From contig CAZCYD010000029.1 in the NCBI GenBank assembly GCA_964502735.1, positions 1 to 34,544 on the forward strand: 34,544 nucleotides of DNA. The letters are read 5' to 3'. The notes beneath the pieces were generated by a model that did no database searches, was not told the DNA's origin, and saw only the letters and a list, made by a program, of their open reading frames with translations. Below are positions 32,773 through 34,544 of this stretch, one piece after another. Source of the DNA: JACKAN01 sp964502735. Its GTDB lineage: Bacteria > Bdellovibrionota > Bdellovibrionia > Bdellovibrionales > UBA1609. Position 1 is the first letter of the stretch, and every line of letters begins with the position of its first letter. A program made the translations under genes and the position numbers.

Positions 32773-34253
32773 GGCGTTTTCCCTGACACTCTAGCAAAAG
32801 ACAATGCCTTTATCATATCTTCAAAAAGAAGAGCGGCCCTATCAATTCTAGATTGACTTCCATTGAATATAAAAACGATGGTAAGTATTCTCCCATTGGG
32901 CTGCTCTAAATAACCCGCTAATGCCGTAACACCATTAAGTAAACCTGTTTTTGCCCTAACTTTGAGACTAATATCCTTGCTAAATCTGTCTTTTAGTGTG
33001 CCATCAACACCTGAAATCGCAAGAGAGGAAACAAACTCAGGAAAAAAATGAAAGTCACTCTGGGCATTATTATAAAGTTTTGCTACATCTTTGGGACGAA
33101 AACGATTCTCTCTTGTTAAGCCAGATGGATTTACAAAATTATAGTGACTGGGGTCAAAACCCAGTTGATTCTCCAGCACCCCTCGAACTTCGTGAACGCC
33201 ATCAGATATTGTTCCCTGCTTTTGAGATTTAAATGTTGCAATGTTTTTTGTTAACATTTCTGCAACATAGTTATTGGAAAACTTCATCATATCGCTAACC
33301 ACTCGACTCAACTCTGCACTCTCTAACTCAGCTAGAATTTTCGCATCAGACGGCGTCACACCCGTTTCCACTGTACCCTCAACTTGGATACCCCTTTGTT
33401 TTAAAAACTCAACAAGATGCATTCCACTCCATATATCTGGCTGAGTGATAGACTTGTAGTAAACCTGTTCAGATAAATCAGCGCCAATTGACCCCGCAAC
33501 AATTATAGTATCACCAGCATGAGATTTGTCAGCAAGACGCGATACACGTATCGATTTCCCTTTCCCTTTTACTGTGGTGGTTTTGTTGACCAATTTGATA
33601 TAGGAGCTCACTGGATCGGCAATTACAACAGCCGCCTCCCCCACCTGACCAGGACGAACATAAACATTTATAGAGTTCCAATTAAAAGACATAGCTCCAA
33701 CAGGAGCATCATAGGCTCTGTCTACACGTGCGTCCTCCCGACTATTGTCATACCTCACCGAATCAAAAAGACTATCATCCACAATGATATTGCCTTGAAC
33801 TTTCTTAATCCCTGTTCGTACGAAATTATTAACGAGTACCCATAAGCTCTGCGAAACAAATGAAGGATCACCCCCTCCTTTTAAAAAGAGATCTCCCTTT
33901 AACACCCCCTTCTCTTGTGTGGCGTTTGTCAATAATTGAGTTTTAAACTTGTGATCGAGGGGAAACAATTTAAAAGTTGCATAAGCCGTAAATGTTTTAC
34001 TCAATGAGGCCGGAATAAATAGCTCCGAACCATTAAGCTCGTATATAGCACTCGCCCCTACATGACTCTCTCCTATCCAAATGCCAAGTTCAGATTTTGG
34101 AATGCGACTGAGCTTAACCTTACTCTCTATTTTATCTTTGATATCTTCATTAAACTGACTCACATCTATATCTGCAAAAGAAAAATGAACTCCAACATAA
34201 GAACACAAAAAAACAACCGCTAAAAATGTCATTAATGGATAGCGCAAAATCAA
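32769..34253 (-). CDS. dacB: D-alanyl-D-alanine carboxypeptidase/endopeptidase (PBP4, S13 family)
   Basis: The enzyme trims or cleaves peptide cross-links in periplasmic murein. With the start at TTG 34253 the protein has 494 aa and a signal peptide ending FSFA (about residue 27). Active-site motifs: S83-L-S-K86 (PASLSKTFT), SNN in MMKFSNNYVAEML, and KTG in VRAKTGLLNGV; the long domain inserted after SxxK (FLKGGGDPSF, SFNWNSINV) is typical of S13. An upstream TTG (34322) would place a strong ribosome site inside the gene and bury the signal, so I reject it. It is followed by mltD with a 4-bp overlap. Confidence 0.94.
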   Translation of the reverse strand: MILRYPLMTFLAVVFLCSYVGVHFSFADIDVSQFNEDIKDKIESKVKLSRIPKSELGIWIGESHVGASAIYELNGSELFIPASLSKTFTAYATFKLFPLDHKFKTQLLTNATQEKGVLKGDLFLKGGGDPSFVSQSLWVLVNNFVRTGIKKVQGNIIVDDSLFDSVRYDNSREDARVDRAYDAPVGAMSFNWNSINVYVRPGQVGEAAVVIADPVSSYIKLVNKTTTVKGKGKSIRVSRLADKSHAGDTIIVAGSIGADLSEQVYYKSITQPDIWSGMHLVEFLKQRGIQVEGTVETGVTPSDAKILAELESAELSRVVSDMMKFSNNYVAEMLTKNIATFKSQKQGTISDGVHEVRGVLENQLGFDPSHYNFVNPSGLTRENRFRPKDVAKLYNNAQSDFHFFPEFVSSLAISGVDGTLKDRFSKDISLKVRAKTGLLNGVTALAGYLEQPNGRILTIVFIFNGSQSRIDRAALLFEDMIKALSFARVSGKTP

Positions 34254-34260
34254 AGTTTTT

Positions 34261-34268
34261 CTCCTCCC
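34261..34268 (-). promoter_or_regulatory. Ribosome binding site fixing the dacB TTG start
   Basis: GGGAGGAG on the minus strand ends 7 nt before TTG 34253. It is among the best Shine-Dalgarno matches in the window and supports a TTG start over the longer frame. Confidence 0.75.
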
Positions 34269-34493
34269 TATCGTCACAAAAATAATTAGCAAAAAGCCAG
34301 TTTCTGAATCATTATCCCTCAAATTCTCAAAATATCACACTTCCAATTTCCCTACACGGAGGCTGGGGCATAAAGTCATATATGATCTACAGCCATTTGG
34401 CCTACAACCTGATAACTCGGCGCTTCACTATAGATGATCAACTTTTTGATTTGCCGAGCAACTAGGTGCCAGCCGCATCAGGAGTCTGATTAT

Positions 34494-34544
34494 ACCAATT
34501 CCAAAAAATAATCGTCTAAAATTTTGTGAATGCGCCTCATGCTC
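34494..34544. repeat. Half of a second palindromic element, cut by the window edge
   Basis: This 51-nt stretch aligns without gaps to the reverse complement of the right arm of the element at 29196-29341, with 43 of 51 identical positions, including CTCATGCTC at the loop end. The other arm should lie just beyond the window. It stands about 240 bp upstream of dacB. Confidence 0.75.

Noticed and set aside
34321..34465. An open plus-strand stretch ending at TAG 34463-34465, with an ATG at 34382 (27 codons), whose translation vaguely resembles a protein tail.
   Set aside because: There is no ribosome site, it is very short and I recognise no family. It lies next to the repeat element and could be a gene remnant, but the evidence is too thin to list it.

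Overview
The window looks like chromosomal DNA of a moderately AT-rich (about 40% GC by eye) diderm bacterium, most likely a Bdellovibrio-like member of the Bdellovibrionota. The basis is inference: a Gram-negative division and cell-wall (dcw) cluster with meso-diaminopimelate type MurE, an LpxH-like lipid A enzyme, an FtsI with a PASTA tail, a lipoprotein with an FQNC lipobox, and secreted von Willebrand A (VWA) proteins. No rRNA, tRNA, CRISPR array or transposase gene was seen.

The backbone is a dcw cluster read on the minus strand from about 28.1 kb down to 3.3 kb: rsmH, ftsL, ftsI, murE, murF, mraY, murD, [insert A], ftsW, murG, murC, murB, [insert B], ddl, ftsQ, ftsA, ftsZ, and an LpxH-like phosphoesterase. 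Genes within each block overlap or are separated by at most about 130 bp, and many begin with GTG or TTG. Together they encode the cytoplasmic steps from UDP-MurNAc to lipid II (MurB, C, Ddl, D, E, F, MraY, MurG), the septal synthase pair FtsW/FtsI, and the division proteins FtsL, FtsQ, FtsA and FtsZ.

Two inserts break the cluster. Insert A (16.5-19.5 kb) holds a plus-strand AAA_14/DUF4143 ATPase with two perfect palindromes upstream, facing a minus-strand predicted exported protein made of three SW..AL..AG repeats. A decayed copy of that protein's 3' end lies just upstream of ftsW. Insert B (8.6-11.9 kb) holds a plus-strand secreted subtilase and a secreted VWA protein. The VWA gene abuts murB tail to tail, and its terminator lies inside murB. 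The left end repeats this layout: a cytochrome-c-like gene fragment, then a large VWA lipoprotein that abuts the lpxH-like gene and has its terminator inside it.

Right of rsmH, a divergent zinc-ribbon membrane protein ends at a very large palindrome (53 bp perfect arms). It is followed by tdk, hpt and a predicted outer-membrane beta-barrel on the plus strand. Facing these is a minus-strand pair, dacB and an MltD-like LysM transglycosylase, both murein hydrolases. The right edge carries half of a diverged second copy of the palindromic element.

Several transcription-unit heads (rsmH, murC, ftsW, the ATPase) lack a clear Shine-Dalgarno sequence and have a -10-like hexamer placed so that transcription would start at or within a few bases of the start codon, which suggests leaderless mRNAs.
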